Positions 16,931 through 26,354 of a stretch of 64,000 nt of DNA are shown one piece after another; positions within the stretch are counted from its first letter, which is position 1; every line of letters starts with the position of its first letter. The translations under genes and the position numbers were made by a program. The notes beneath the pieces were generated by a model, which was not told the origin of the DNA, did no database searches, and saw only the letters and a program-made list of their open reading frames with translations. Source of the DNA: JANQPX01 sp050633905 (GTDB lineage Bacteria; Pseudomonadota; Alphaproteobacteria; Geminicoccales; Geminicoccaceae); assembly GCA_050633905.1 (NCBI GenBank), contig JBOEHJ010000052.1:1-64000 (forward strand), in the 5' to 3' direction.

Positions 16931-17890
16931 TCATGATCGCTTTCGCCGTTCAAGGGCTTCGGCCAGCAGACAGAGGATCTCGAACATCATACTCGCGCCG
17001 GTCAGGGCTGTCAGACCGCTCGGATCGAAAGGTGGCGAGACCTCGACGACATCGCCACCGACAAAATCCACACCGCGTAGACCTCTCAGCAAGATCTGCG
17101 CTTCAAGGGACGTGAATCCACCAACTTCTGGGGTGCCAGTGCCAGGAGCATAAGCTGGATCGAGCCCATCAATATCGAAGGAAAGATAGGTCGGCCCGTC
17201 ACCGACAATGCGCTTGGCCTCTTCAATCACGGCATCAAGACCCATCCGATGCGCTTCATCCATTTGAATAACGCGCATCCCACTGTCATAGCTGAATTGC
17301 CAGATATCCTTGTCGTTGATGCTGCCGCGGATACCGATCTGCACAACCCGCTTCGGGTCCAGCACACCTTCCTCGACGGCCCGCGAGAACGGTGCGCCAT
17401 GGTGATAGTTCGAACCGAGATAATTGGAGCCGGTGTCGCAATGAGCATCGATTTGCACCATGCCGACCTGTTCCTTGGCGCCGAGGGCTCGAAGGATCGG
17501 CAAGGTCACCCCATGATCTCCGCCTGACGTCAACGGCACCACATCGGAGGCTATGACTCGCTGATAGAAGCTACCGATCTCGTTAAGCGCGCCGATGAGC
17601 TCGAACGGCTTTTCAACCCAGGCATCACCGATATCGGCAACCCGGCAAAGCTCATAAGGACAAATGCCTGTTGCCTGATTGATACGTCGCATCAGTGAAG
17701 ACTGGTTGCGCATCTCGCGCGGCCCATGCCGGGTTCCTGGGCGATTGGTAACCCCACCATCAAACGGCACGCCAATCATGCCAATGTCGACCTCGGCTAG
17801 ATTCTCACTAAAGGGTGCGCGCATGAAAGTGGGAAGACCGGTGTAGCGAGGCCGCTGCATGGGATCATCGAGTTCCGGGGGGGGCTTCAT
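16931..17890 (-). CDS. Agmatinase / guanidino-acid ureohydrolase
   Basis: A 319-residue binuclear-manganese hydrolase of the arginase-agmatinase family that releases urea from a guanidino compound. The metal-ligand motifs are SGGDHG, QIDAHCDT and SFDIDGLDPAYAPGTGTP, all intact. The N-terminal GLPTFMRAPF and the NRPGTRHGPREMR segments are those of the agmatinase, guanidinobutyrase and guanidinopropionase group; the exact substrate cannot be decided from sequence alone. No polyamine or transporter genes adjoin it. It is transcribed alone, convergent with the small gene at 16475. Confidence 0.88.
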   Translation of the reverse strand: MKPPPELDDPMQRPRYTGLPTFMRAPFSENLAEVDIGMIGVPFDGGVTNRPGTRHGPREMRNQSSLMRRINQATGICPYELCRVADIGDAWVEKPFELIGALNEIGSFYQRVIASDVVPLTSGGDHGVTLPILRALGAKEQVGMVQIDAHCDTGSNYLGSNYHHGAPFSRAVEEGVLDPKRVVQIGIRGSINDKDIWQFSYDSGMRVIQMDEAHRMGLDAVIEEAKRIVGDGPTYLSFDIDGLDPAYAPGTGTPEVGGFTSLEAQILLRGLRGVDFVGGDVVEVSPPFDPSGLTALTGASMMFEILCLLAEALERRKRS

Positions 17891-18052
17891 TATCGGCTCC
17901 AGTCTTATGAACGGCTCCCACTCTTAATCCCTGGCGGCGGCCCAGTCCACGTGAAGATCGAGGTAGGTGTTGCCAAGACGATCTGGGCAGTCGCGAAGGT
18001 TGATTTAAGGAATAATTAACCTCGATGCACTATCGATTATTGATCAACCCAA

Positions 18053-19672
18053 ATGGTCGAAGGCGACAGCGTGATACGTAGTTTTCGGAGCGATGACAGC
18101 GAGGGTGATTTCCACTGCGACATTTGCATTGCAGGCGCTGGCGCTGCGGGCGTCACCCTTGCATTACAGCTCGCGGCGCAAAAGCATGATGTCGTTCTGC
18201 TGGAAGCGGGCGGCTTCGACTATGAGGAAGAGACGCAAGACCCCTATGTCGCCGAGAACGTTGGGCGTGACTATCATGACATCGCGACGACCAGGCTTCG
18301 CTTTCTCGGGGGATCGACCAATCATTGGGGGGGCATGTGCACCCATTTGGAGCCCCATGACTTCGAAAAACGGGATTGGGTTCCCTATAGCGGCTGGCCG
18401 ATCAGCTTCGACGATCTAAAACCTTGGTACGAGTTGGCCCATCCCTGGCTCGAACTCGGTCCATTCGACTATCGGCGCGATGCAATTTCCCCGGATGGAA
18501 CGTCATATCTTGACGTCGACGAGACGCGTCTCCGCCATAAGATGTGGCATTACAGCCGCCCGCCCACCGGCTTTGGCACCCAATATCGTGAGCGCCTCGA
18601 AACATCACCATCCATCGATCTTCTGTTACATGCCAATCTCGTCGATATCGAACTCGGCGAGCTCAGCAATGAGGTCGAACGCTTCATCATCCAGTCCTAT
18701 GAAGGCAAGAGAGCAACGGTTCGCGCCAAACAATTCGTTCTGGCTCTGGGTGGCCTCGAAAACCCAAGACTGCTGTTGAATGCGCGTGGCGAACGCTCCA
18801 CTGGCCTCGGCAATGAACGGGATCTCGTCGGACGGTTCTTCATGGAACATCTCAATGCCGATGCAGGACAAGTTGCCACGGAGGACGATGCATGGGGTGG
18901 ATCTTACGACTCGCTGTTTCTTGGAGATCGCCAATACCGGGCCTTCCTGCAGCCGAGTGTAAGAGAGCAAGAACAGCGCAAGATCCTGGGTAGCGCCGTC
19001 GGTTTAGGTCCGCTTTTCTATGCGCGCGAGCGTTCCACGGCCTATGAATCACTGCACAAGATCAAGATGGCCTGGCTCAGACGGCAGTTGCCGGAGAACC
19101 TGGGAAAGCATATCACCAATCTCATCACCGACGCCTTCGGCCTGAAGCAGGCGTTGGAAGAGCGTTTCGATCCAACGATTTACCTCTATACCGAAGCGGA
19201 ACAAGCGCCCAACCCCGATAGCCGCGTCCTCCTCGCGAACGAACGCGATGCTCTGGGCATGCAGCGTCTTCAACTGGATTGGCGCCTAAGCGAGATCGAC
19301 AAGCGATCGATCCGGGAGCTGGCGTATCTGATTGGTCACGAGATTGGCCGACTTGATAAGGGGCGCGTCGGTCTCCCTCTTTGGCTCTTGGATGAAGAGA
19401 TTGCCAAAGATGATCCCATGCTTGGCGGTTATCATCACATGGGCACAACGCGCATGGGTTCGGATGCTTCTAACGGTGTCGTCGATGCGGATTGCAGGGT
19501 GTTCTCGACAAATAATTTGTTCATCGCCGGAAGCAGTGTTTTCACCACAGGCGGTGCTGCCAATCCAACCTTGACCATCGTCGCACTCGCCTTGAGGCTG
19601 GCGGATCATCTGAGCCGCCTATCAGACAAACGGTTAGAAAAAACCACCAGCCGATACGAGGCGAAGACCTAG
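18053..19672 (+). CDS. GMC-family FAD-dependent oxidoreductase
   Basis: A 539-residue flavoprotein of the glucose-methanol-choline oxidoreductase family. The FAD-binding GAGAAG motif is at residues 28-33, followed by LLEAGG; the GGSTNHWGGMC segment marks the cofactor region, and the C-terminal domain carries GGYHHMGTTRMG with the catalytic histidine and the final NPTLTIVALALR helix. Short-chain alcohols, sugars or sterol-like compounds are the usual family substrates; none can be chosen. It lacks a clear signal peptide. Its TAG stop is the first triplet of R1 copy 5. Confidence 0.87.
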   Translation: MVEGDSVIRSFRSDDSEGDFHCDICIAGAGAAGVTLALQLAAQKHDVVLLEAGGFDYEEETQDPYVAENVGRDYHDIATTRLRFLGGSTNHWGGMCTHLEPHDFEKRDWVPYSGWPISFDDLKPWYELAHPWLELGPFDYRRDAISPDGTSYLDVDETRLRHKMWHYSRPPTGFGTQYRERLETSPSIDLLLHANLVDIELGELSNEVERFIIQSYEGKRATVRAKQFVLALGGLENPRLLLNARGERSTGLGNERDLVGRFFMEHLNADAGQVATEDDAWGGSYDSLFLGDRQYRAFLQPSVREQEQRKILGSAVGLGPLFYARERSTAYESLHKIKMAWLRRQLPENLGKHITNLITDAFGLKQALEERFDPTIYLYTEAEQAPNPDSRVLLANERDALGMQRLQLDWRLSEIDKRSIRELAYLIGHEIGRLDKGRVGLPLWLLDEEIAKDDPMLGGYHHMGTTRMGSDASNGVVDADCRVFSTNNLFIAGSSVFTTGGAANPTLTIVALALRLADHLSRLSDKRLEKTTSRYEAKT

Positions 19673-19745
19673 TGGTATGACCACATCATTTGGTTCTGGC
19701 TAGCGTCGCCAAGATCATCGGTATGCGACCAGGTTTCGGAGGTCA
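19670..19745 (+). repeat. R1 intergenic palindromic element, copy 5
   Basis: Begins at the TAG stop of the GMC gene. Hairpin GTGGT-ATG-ACCAC, then ATCATTTGGTTC and the tail GTCGCCAAGATCATCGGTAT followed by GCGACCAGGTTTCGGAG. It is the best example together with copies 2 and 7. Confidence 0.8.
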
Positions 19746-19939
19746 TTAGATAGAATAGGACATTATGGGTAGCTTATTGAGGGCACGTGCTGGCGTTACA
19801 TAGATAGCCATTCGAAATGCATTCACTAGATCAATTGCGGTATTCTTAACGTCAGTATCCCCTTACCTTGACGCCATAACCCACAATCGCCTAACTCCAT
19901 AGACGATGTCTCCACGTGTAGCCAAAGCCGACATGCCCC

Positions 19940-20932
19940 TTGAACGCTGATCCGAAGAGGCTCGCCAACAAAATCTTGAGTGGTGACCGGCGCTCGCTAG
20001 CACGCGGTATCACCCTGATCGAATCTGCCAGACCCGATCACCAGGAGCAGGCACAGGTCCTGGTCGAGATGCTCCTGCCTCATACCGGTCACGCGATAAG
20101 GCTCGGCATCACGGGAACGCCTGGTGCAGGCAAATCGACCTTTATCGAGGCCTTTGGCATACATGTGATCGGCGAGAGTGAACAGATTGCCGTCCTGGCG
20201 GTCGATCCATCCAGTCAGCGTTCCGGTGGCTCCATCCTCGGGGACAAGACCCGAATGCAGCGTCTTTCCCTGGACAGAAATGCCTATATTCGACCGTCCC
20301 CCGCCGGGATGACCCTGGGAGGTGTCGCCCGAAAGACGCGGGAGGCGGCCATCCTTTGCGAGGCGGCAGGCTTTAGCGTCATCGTTCTGGAAACTGTCGG
20401 CGTGGGTCAGAGTGAGACCACTGTCGCTGATATGGTCGATTGTTTTCTTCTGCTTTTAGCGCCTGGTGCCGGCGACGAGTTGCAGGGTATCAAACGAGGC
20501 ATCATCGAAACGGCGGACCTAGTTCTGGTCAACAAGGCGGATGGCGACCTCCTGGCCACGGCCAATCTGGTCCAATCCGATTATCAAGCAGCTCTCCATC
20601 TGCTTCGCCCAGCCAGTCCATCATGGACGCCTGAAGTCCTGACATGCTCGGCTCTTAAGGGCGATGGCATCGATCAGGTCTGGAAGGCCATCAAGCGGCA
20701 TCGCCAAGCCTTGGAAAAATCGAGCGAGCTTCAGGCGAAACGCCAACGCCAGCACCAAAGCTGGTTCTGGTCGGAAGTTCAGGCAAGCTTGATCGATGCG
20801 CTGCAACAAGATCCAAAAAGCACCGCCTTGATGAGGGACCTGGAAGACCAGATCAACAAGGGGACAATGCTCCCGCCTGAAGCAGCCCGCCGTCTGATCA
20901 GGAAGTTCCGTGCCAAGGCTGACACTGCCTGA
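19940..20932 (+). CDS. meaB: Methylmalonyl-CoA mutase-associated GTPase MeaB
   Basis: G3E-type P-loop GTPase that protects and reloads B12-dependent acyl-CoA mutases. The Walker A segment GTPGAGKS is at residues 59-66, DPSSQRSGGSILGDKTRM is the family signature, ETVGVGQSE is the switch II region, and VNKAD recognises guanine. The length of 330 residues is normal. TTG at 19940 is the first possible start after the in-frame TAG at 19919-19921, and gives the expected N-terminus, so a TTG start is inferred. No mutase gene is nearby. Confidence 0.92.
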   Translation: MNADPKRLANKILSGDRRSLARGITLIESARPDHQEQAQVLVEMLLPHTGHAIRLGITGTPGAGKSTFIEAFGIHVIGESEQIAVLAVDPSSQRSGGSILGDKTRMQRLSLDRNAYIRPSPAGMTLGGVARKTREAAILCEAAGFSVIVLETVGVGQSETTVADMVDCFLLLLAPGAGDELQGIKRGIIETADLVLVNKADGDLLATANLVQSDYQAALHLLRPASPSWTPEVLTCSALKGDGIDQVWKAIKRHRQALEKSSELQAKRQRQHQSWFWSEVQASLIDALQQDPKSTALMRDLEDQINKGTMLPPEAARRLIRKFRAKADTA

Positions 20933-20954
20933 CTATAGGCGGTAGTTACTTCGG

Positions 20955-20993
20955 ATCGCCCCCAACCAAGGGAACGCTGTGGCCGCGCCACTA
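20955..20993 (-). repeat. R1 intergenic palindromic element, copy 6
   Basis: On the minus strand it begins at the TAG stop of the phasin gene: TAGTGGC-GCG-GCCACAGCG, then TTCCCTTGGTTGG. The hairpin is perfect; the tail is short and different from the GGTATGCGG type. It separates the convergent meaB and phasin genes. Confidence 0.7.
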
Positions 20994-21419
20994 GCTCTTG
21001 GCTTTGATTACTGCCTTAATTTCTTCGAACGCCTGCGTCGCACGTTGGTTGATGATCTCGAGCGCTTCACCGTTGGATTTACCGGCGACATCCGCTAGCT
21101 CTTGCATATTGGTAACGGCAGCTTCGAAGGAGCTCTTGGCAAGATCAAAGCGTTTCTTGGCCCCGGACTGTGGATCGCCTTCTTTCATCATATCCTGTGA
21201 CGCCGCCGTAAGCTCGGCCATCGATTTTTGCAGAATGTCCGCCTGCTGCTGCATGACGGCCTGAGCACCATCGAAGAGACGCTGGTTTGCTTCGGTCAGC
21301 GCCGTGATATTCTTTTGCTGAGACGCCATGATCGCGTCCCAATCAACACCTGGCACCTGCATGTTAGCGAACATCTTGCTCATATCAGAAAAGTCATAGG
21401 GATAATCGTTTTTTGCCAC
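20991..21419 (-). CDS. Phasin family protein
   Basis: A 142-residue helical protein of the phasin type that coats polyhydroxyalkanoate granules. It is almost entirely amphipathic helix and coiled coil, with the pattern ALTEANQRLFDGAQAVMQQQ and FEAAVTNMQELADVAGKSN that defines the family; no signal peptide. It implies that the host stores PHA, although the synthase is not in this window. A TetR-type regulator lies immediately upstream on the same strand. Its stop codon is the first triplet of R1 copy 6. Confidence 0.88.
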   Translation of the reverse strand: MAKNDYPYDFSDMSKMFANMQVPGVDWDAIMASQQKNITALTEANQRLFDGAQAVMQQQADILQKSMAELTAASQDMMKEGDPQSGAKKRFDLAKSSFEAAVTNMQELADVAGKSNGEALEIINQRATQAFEEIKAVIKAKS

Positions 21420-21470
21420 CGTTCGTCTCCTTGCTTCATTAGCCAGGAATACCAGCCTTTACCTCGCTGG

Positions 21471-22064
21471 TCATCGTCCATGGTCACCGAGATCGGCAAT
21501 ATTCTCGATTCGCCTCAGATCCTTGTCGAGAGCTGCCATGGTCTTAGCAAGATCAACGCTTTCATCTCCTGTCCAAGCATTCAACGTTTTCAGATAAACG
21601 CCGAGGAGGAGGTGACGTTGTAACCGGGAGCGAAGACCACCTGACCGAAAACCCGCCGCATCCTGCAACCAGGCGATCGACCGGTCCAGCCGGCAGCCGA
21701 CAGTGAGGGCGAGTTCGGGGTCCCTTCGTGCCTCCTTCGAAAGCCGCACCAAGCCTGCGCGAAAAGGCGCCATGGCCTCAAGCCTACTCATGATCAGCTC
21801 AAAAACCCGATCGCGCGACGGCAATTCCGCCAATTCCTCAGGGTCCACGCCAAGCATAGCATCATCCAGGCGAAGGCTTAGGGCATCAAGGATCGCAGCC
21901 TTGCCGCGAAATATCTGCCGCATCTCAGCAAGCGTCATTTCGCTACGGTGCGCGAGCTCATGGAATGAAAAGCCGCACCAACCAGTTTCGGCGACGATCT
22001 CGAACGCCATCACAAGTAGGTCGTCAGGGGATGGAGTAGGTTTCTTGGACTTCGCCGCGGACAT
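21471..22064 (-). CDS. TetR-family / COQ9-like regulator
   Basis: A 197-residue protein with an N-terminal helix-turn-helix of TetR type (GFSFHELAHRSEMTLAEMRQIF) and a helical C-terminal region whose YLKTLNAWTGDESVDLAKTM segment resembles COQ9-type proteins. Alphaproteobacterial COQ9-like proteins are distant TetR relatives, so it could be either a repressor or a lipid-binding ubiquinone-pathway protein; the ubiK-like gene 1.5 kb upstream makes the second reading possible. It lies between proC and the phasin gene on the same strand. Confidence 0.7.
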   Translation of the reverse strand: MSAAKSKKPTPSPDDLLVMAFEIVAETGWCGFSFHELAHRSEMTLAEMRQIFRGKAAILDALSLRLDDAMLGVDPEELAELPSRDRVFELIMSRLEAMAPFRAGLVRLSKEARRDPELALTVGCRLDRSIAWLQDAAGFRSGGLRSRLQRHLLLGVYLKTLNAWTGDESVDLAKTMAALDKDLRRIENIADLGDHGR

Positions 22065-22099
22065 CGATGCGGTCTCCGTAAGAGAAGCTGGTAGTCAGC

Positions 22100-22921
22100 T
22101 CAGGCAAGTTCCTTCGAGCGTTGGGTTGCAGCATCCAAGGCCTGGTCAAACAGCGCTTGCAGACCATGATCCGCCATCAACACCTCAAGAGCTGCTTGGG
22201 TGGTGCCGCCTGGGCTGGTAACATTTTTCCTCAAGGTCGAGGCCGGTTCATCGCTTGCTCGCGCCAAGGCCCCGCTGCCGGTGACCGTGGTGCGCGCCAT
22301 GGACCAGGCAAGATCCTCAGGTAGGCCATGAGCAATGCCAGCCTTAGCAAGGGCTTCGATCAGCAGAAAGACATAGGCTGGCCCGCCGCCAGACATGGCG
22401 GTGATCGGGTGCATCAGCGCCTCATCATCGATCCAGTGCACATCGCCGACGGCAGCCATCAAGGACTGGGCCAGGTCACGTTGCCCCTCACCAACATGAG
22501 CATTGGCGACAAGGGCCGTCACTCCCTGGCCGATTGCAGCCGGCGTGTTCGGCATCGCCCGAACGATGGGTGCCCCTTGACCAAACACCTCCTCGAACCG
22601 CGCGATACTGGTCCCGGCCGCAATCGAGATCAAAAGGGTTTCGATCGAGAAACGGTCAGCATAACGCGGCAGAACATCCGCCATCATCTGCGGCTTGACC
22701 GCGAAGACGGCAGCGCGAAAAGTGACTTCAGACGGGATACTCAGGGCGTCAGCAACGACCCTGACACCAAGGGCCGTGCTGATCGCTTTTCCTGCTTCCT
22801 CCGCGGGCTCGACCACGATCGCGTCCTCGTTTGCAAGGCCGTTCTCGATCCAACCCCGCAAGAGGGCCGTTCCCATCTTACCGCAGCCGACCAGCAGCAG
22901 AGGGCCGGCAATCCTAGCCAT
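22100..22921 (-). CDS. proC: Pyrroline-5-carboxylate reductase
   Basis: Catalyses the last step of proline synthesis, NAD(P)H-dependent reduction of pyrroline-5-carboxylate. The Rossmann motif is LLVGCGKMG near residues 9-17, followed by VFAVKPQMM, VRAMPNTPAAIGQG and the C-terminal signature SGSGPAY-type segment MSGGGPAYVFLLIEALA with TSPGGTTQAAL. Length 273 is normal. Its ATG begins directly after the stop of the YbjN-type gene, suggesting cotranscription. proA lies 1.3 kb away on the opposite strand, so both proline genes visible here are close but not in one operon. Confidence 0.94.
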   Translation of the reverse strand: MARIAGPLLLVGCGKMGTALLRGWIENGLANEDAIVVEPAEEAGKAISTALGVRVVADALSIPSEVTFRAAVFAVKPQMMADVLPRYADRFSIETLLISIAAGTSIARFEEVFGQGAPIVRAMPNTPAAIGQGVTALVANAHVGEGQRDLAQSLMAAVGDVHWIDDEALMHPITAMSGGGPAYVFLLIEALAKAGIAHGLPEDLAWSMARTTVTGSGALARASDEPASTLRKNVTSPGGTTQAALEVLMADHGLQALFDQALDAATQRSKELA

Positions 22922-23443
22922 CTAGGCTTCGCCCTCCGTCTCCAACATAGCGGCGGTCAGAGCCTCGACCGGCGGTTTCCCCCCCCAGATCACGAACTGG
23001 AAGGCTGGGTAGAAACGTTCACATTCAGCGACCGCGATGTCGATCAGATCCTCCATCAATTCCCCGCTGACCCCGACGCCGTCGCGCAGGAGGAGGGCAT
23101 GCCGAAACACTGGCAGATTCTCATCCGACCAAAGATCGAAATGGCCGAGCCACAGCTTTTCGTTCGCCATGGCGAGCAAGGCGTAGATATCCTGTTTTTT
23201 GGCAGCCGGAACCTTCATTTCAAGCGCACAGGAAAGGTGCATCACCCCCAGATCCGGATGCCAGCAAAACCACAAGCGATATTGGCACCAATGACCGCTT
23301 ATCTCAGCGGCAAGCTCGTCCTCCGTCTGGCGGTGAAACGGCCACTCATTGGCAACAGCAACCTGCTCGACAAGGTCTAAAGGATTGCCGATTGATTCTT
23401 CTGTCTCGGTGCGTAGCGATACCATGGCGCACTCCTCAATCAC
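22922..23443 (-). CDS. YbjN domain-containing protein
   Basis: A 173-residue cytosolic protein with the YbjN fold (similar to type III secretion chaperones): NEWPFHRQTEDELAAEISG, then the LSCALEMKVPAAKKQDIYALL core and LRDGVGVSGELMEDLI end. In enterobacteria YbjN affects motility and stress response; the biochemical role is not known. In alphaproteobacteria it commonly precedes proC, as here, where its TAG stop touches the proC start. ATG at 23443 is used; the ATG six codons in is an alternative. Confidence 0.83.
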   Translation of the reverse strand: MIEECAMVSLRTETEESIGNPLDLVEQVAVANEWPFHRQTEDELAAEISGHWCQYRLWFCWHPDLGVMHLSCALEMKVPAAKKQDIYALLAMANEKLWLGHFDLWSDENLPVFRHALLLRDGVGVSGELMEDLIDIAVAECERFYPAFQFVIWGGKPPVEALTAAMLETEGEA

Positions 23444-23612
23444 TGCCCCGCATCTTGGGAACAGCCGCTTATGTCCGCGCCCACTTCGGCCTCAATCGAT
23501 GGATATGACGCAATCAACGAATCCATCTCACACTACCGAGTCTGCCAAAACGCGATGGTCATCGCAAGACAACTCGGCGAGCCCGTAAAGTGAACACTCG
23601 TCTAAAATGAGC

Positions 23613-23963
23613 TCAGTCGTCCGCCTTCTTTTTTGCGGCGGCACGGCGAGGCGGTGCTTTCCTTGGTTTGCTGACAGTTTTTCTGCTGCTAGTTCTGGCG
23701 GGCTTTGCCCCCTCGAGCGCGGTGATGCGACTTTCCAGCGCCTCGACCTTGGCAACGAGTTTTTCCTGTTCGGAGCGGGCGTTCTGCGCAACGCTTTTAA
23801 TCGCTTCAAATTCTTCGCGCGGCACCATATCCATGTCGCTCAGCCAGCGCTCCACACGCTCACGAAGCCGTGTTTCGAGTTCATCGCGGACGCCGGACAT
23901 GGTGTGCAGGGCGCCATTGGCGACCTTGGCTAAGTCATCGAAGAGGCGATTATCGGTTTGCAT
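23613..23963 (-). CDS. ubiK: UbiK / BMFP-family accessory protein
   Basis: A 116-residue coiled-coil protein. The first half (LFDDLAKVANGALHTMSGVRDELETRLRERV) is the membrane-fusogenic BMFP/UbiK domain, which in Escherichia coli assists aerobic ubiquinone synthesis; the second half is a leucine-zipper-like helix (LVAKVEALESRITALE) and the tail is basic (Lys/Arg/Ala-rich). The ATG at 23963 (MQTDNRLF) is preferred to the TTG at 23984 because family members start this way. Upstream of the YbjN-proC pair on the same strand. Confidence 0.85.
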   Translation of the reverse strand: MQTDNRLFDDLAKVANGALHTMSGVRDELETRLRERVERWLSDMDMVPREEFEAIKSVAQNARSEQEKLVAKVEALESRITALEGAKPARTSSRKTVSKPRKAPPRRAAAKKKADD

Positions 23964-24251
23964 TGCCGTTCTCCTGCGAGGCAAGTTGAAAAGAAGCCAC
24001 GCTTCAATCGAGATTTAGGCGCCCCAGACGATCAAGGCAAGGAAACGACCGCCAAGAGCGCAACGATCTCAAGTATGGCTGATAGGTATTAATGAATTGA
24101 CTGTGCGCAAGGGGCGACTGCGACAGGTGGGTCATTCCCGGCTCGACAGATGATGATACCTTAGATCCACCATCATCCCTTGGCAGCGGCGGTGCCGATG
24201 ACCTAATCTCTTTAGAATACCGTCACCTCCTACGTTTGAGCGAGAAAATCT

Positions 24252-25553
24252 ATGGCTACCGTGCTTCGCCAAAACCTGGCCCATGATGATAACGACGACC
24301 TGTCGGCCACCATGGCCACCCTGGGGAAAGGTGCCCGCCAGGCAACGGGGATGCTTGCGACGGCACCGAGTGGCGCTAAAAACAAAGCACTCGAGGCGGC
24401 AGCAAAGCATTTGCGTGCTGACACGGCCGCGATTTTGGAAGCTAATGCCAAGGATCTCGATGCCGCCAAAGGGCGCGACCTGAACAAGGCGATGCTGGAC
24501 CGTTTGGCGTTGGATGAGCAGCGCGTCGAAGCGATGGCGCGCGGCCTCGAAACGATCGCCGCACAAGCAGACCCTGTCGGGGAGGAAATTGCTCGCTGGC
24601 AGCAACCCAATGGGTTGGACATCGCTCGGATTCGCGTGCCGCTCGGGGTCATCGGTATCATCTATGAATCGCGCCCCAACGTGACGGCCGATGCAGGCGC
24701 TCTTTGTCTGAAAGCCGGCAATGCCGCCGTCCTTCGATGCGGTTCAGAGAGTTTTTACTCCTCGCATGCTATCTTGAAGGCATTGCAGGCAGGATTGAGC
24801 GACGCTGATTTGCCGATTGAAGCCATTCAACTCATCCCGACAACGGACCGCCGTGCCGTTGGCATCATGCTAACCATGGCGGAGACCATTGATGTCATCA
24901 TCCCTCGGGGCGGGCGCTCACTGATCGAACGGGTCCAGAACGAAAGCCGTGTGCCGGTTCTTGCCCATCTCGATGGGCTCTGCCACGTTTATCTCGATTG
25001 TAAGGCCGATCCAAAAAAGGCGCGATCGATCGCCCTCAACGCTAAAATGCGCCGAACCGGGATCTGCGGGGCCGCCGAGACGCTCTTGGTCGACGAAGCC
25101 GCGGCCGCATCGCTCTTGCCCACCGTGATCGACGATTTGATCGATGCCGGATGCCAACTACGCGGCGATGATGCGACAATCTCCCTGGATAAGCGTGTGC
25201 AACCGGCCTCCGATGAGGATTGGACCACCGAATATCTCGATGCGATCCTGTCGATCAAAATCGTGCAAGGCGTGGATGGCGCCATCGAGCATATCAATCA
25301 CTTCGGCTCGCATCACACCGACAGCATCGTGACCGAAGCGAACGATGCGGCGCAGAAATTCCTCGCTGAAGTCGATAGTGCCATCGTGATGCATAATGCC
25401 TCCACCCAATTCGCCGATGGCGGCGAGTTTGGTATGGGGGCCGAGATCGGCATTTCAACTGGCCGATTGCATGCACGCGGCCCGGTCGGCGCCGAACAGC
25501 TGACGACATTCAAATATCTGGTCCGCGGCAGCGGGCAAACACGACCGGCTTGA
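24252..25553 (+). CDS. proA: Gamma-glutamyl phosphate reductase
   Basis: Reduces gamma-glutamyl phosphate to glutamate semialdehyde in proline synthesis. Aldehyde-dehydrogenase fold with GVIGIIYESRPNVTADA near residues 130-150, the catalytic Cys272 in RRTGICGAAETLL, and the C-terminal FGMGAEIGISTGRLHARGP motif. Length 433 is slightly long because of a low-complexity N-terminal addition. The stop codon shares its last base with the nadD start (TGATG), so the two genes are coupled. The order proA-nadD-rsfS-rlmH is typical of alphaproteobacteria; proB is expected just before but is not present here. Confidence 0.95.
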   Translation: MATVLRQNLAHDDNDDLSATMATLGKGARQATGMLATAPSGAKNKALEAAAKHLRADTAAILEANAKDLDAAKGRDLNKAMLDRLALDEQRVEAMARGLETIAAQADPVGEEIARWQQPNGLDIARIRVPLGVIGIIYESRPNVTADAGALCLKAGNAAVLRCGSESFYSSHAILKALQAGLSDADLPIEAIQLIPTTDRRAVGIMLTMAETIDVIIPRGGRSLIERVQNESRVPVLAHLDGLCHVYLDCKADPKKARSIALNAKMRRTGICGAAETLLVDEAAAASLLPTVIDDLIDAGCQLRGDDATISLDKRVQPASDEDWTTEYLDAILSIKIVQGVDGAIEHINHFGSHHTDSIVTEANDAAQKFLAEVDSAIVMHNASTQFADGGEFGMGAEIGISTGRLHARGPVGAEQLTTFKYLVRGSGQTRPA

Positions 25554-26296
25554 TGGCACATATGCCGAACAACCATCGCCGCCCGGTTGTCCGAATCAAA
25601 CGCCCTCTTTCCGATCCTGCTCTATCGTCATGCCCGGCCAAGTTGCAGCCGGATACGCAAGACCCTATTCGACTAAGGAACCGACAAAAAATAGGTCTGC
25701 TCGGCGGGTCGTTTAACCCTGCCCATGAGGGCCATCGCGCGATCAGCCTGGAGGCTCTTCGCCGGCTTGACCTCGATCAGGTCTGGTGGCTCGTTTCGCC
25801 GCAAAACCCTTTAAAATCAACCCGTGAGATGGCTTCGCTTGATGACCGGCTGGCCTCGGCCAGAACCGTCGCCGACAATCATCCCAAGTTGATGGTCACG
25901 GATCTGGAACAAAGGCTTGGTACGCAATATAGCGTGGATACGATAAGCAAGCTCTCACGTACGAAAAGGGCGGATTTCGTTTGGCTCATAGGGTCCGATA
26001 ATTTGGTGCAATTACCGAAATGGCGATCTTGGCGAACATTGCTCAACCTCGCGCCCATTGCCGTTTTCGATCGTGAGCCGTATTCTTATTCTGCGTTAGC
26101 TGGTCGGGTTGCAAGAGCCTATGCGGCTCACCGGGTCCGGGTGCGGGATGCAGCCGGGTTGGTCCGGGCAGATCCACCAGCTTGGGTGTATTTCCGTCTG
26201 CGCCGGCATCGCATCTCCAGTACCGCGATCCGACGCCGGGGGGCTTGGCCAATCGGTCCCGGGCGAAGCAATGTGACTGCTGTGCAAGGCGGATGA
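25553..26296 (+). CDS. nadD: Nicotinate-nucleotide adenylyltransferase
   Basis: Makes deamido-NAD from nicotinate mononucleotide and ATP. The T-H-x-G-H-type nucleotidyltransferase core is IGLLGGSFNPAHEGH at about residues 44-58, with LVSPQNPLK, FVWLIGSDNL and the C-terminal ISSTAIR motif all conserved. The first 40 residues are a disordered extension; the ATG at 25562 is another possible start. It overlaps the proA stop by one base and lies about 60 bases before rsfS. Confidence 0.93.
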   Translation: MAHMPNNHRRPVVRIKRPLSDPALSSCPAKLQPDTQDPIRLRNRQKIGLLGGSFNPAHEGHRAISLEALRRLDLDQVWWLVSPQNPLKSTREMASLDDRLASARTVADNHPKLMVTDLEQRLGTQYSVDTISKLSRTKRADFVWLIGSDNLVQLPKWRSWRTLLNLAPIAVFDREPYSYSALAGRVARAYAAHRVRVRDAAGLVRADPPAWVYFRLRRHRISSTAIRRRGAWPIGPGRSNVTAVQGG

Positions 26297-26354
26297 AGGG
26301 AGGGTCATCATCATAGGTACCGAGACGGCTACCAAAACGTCGAACGACGATCTC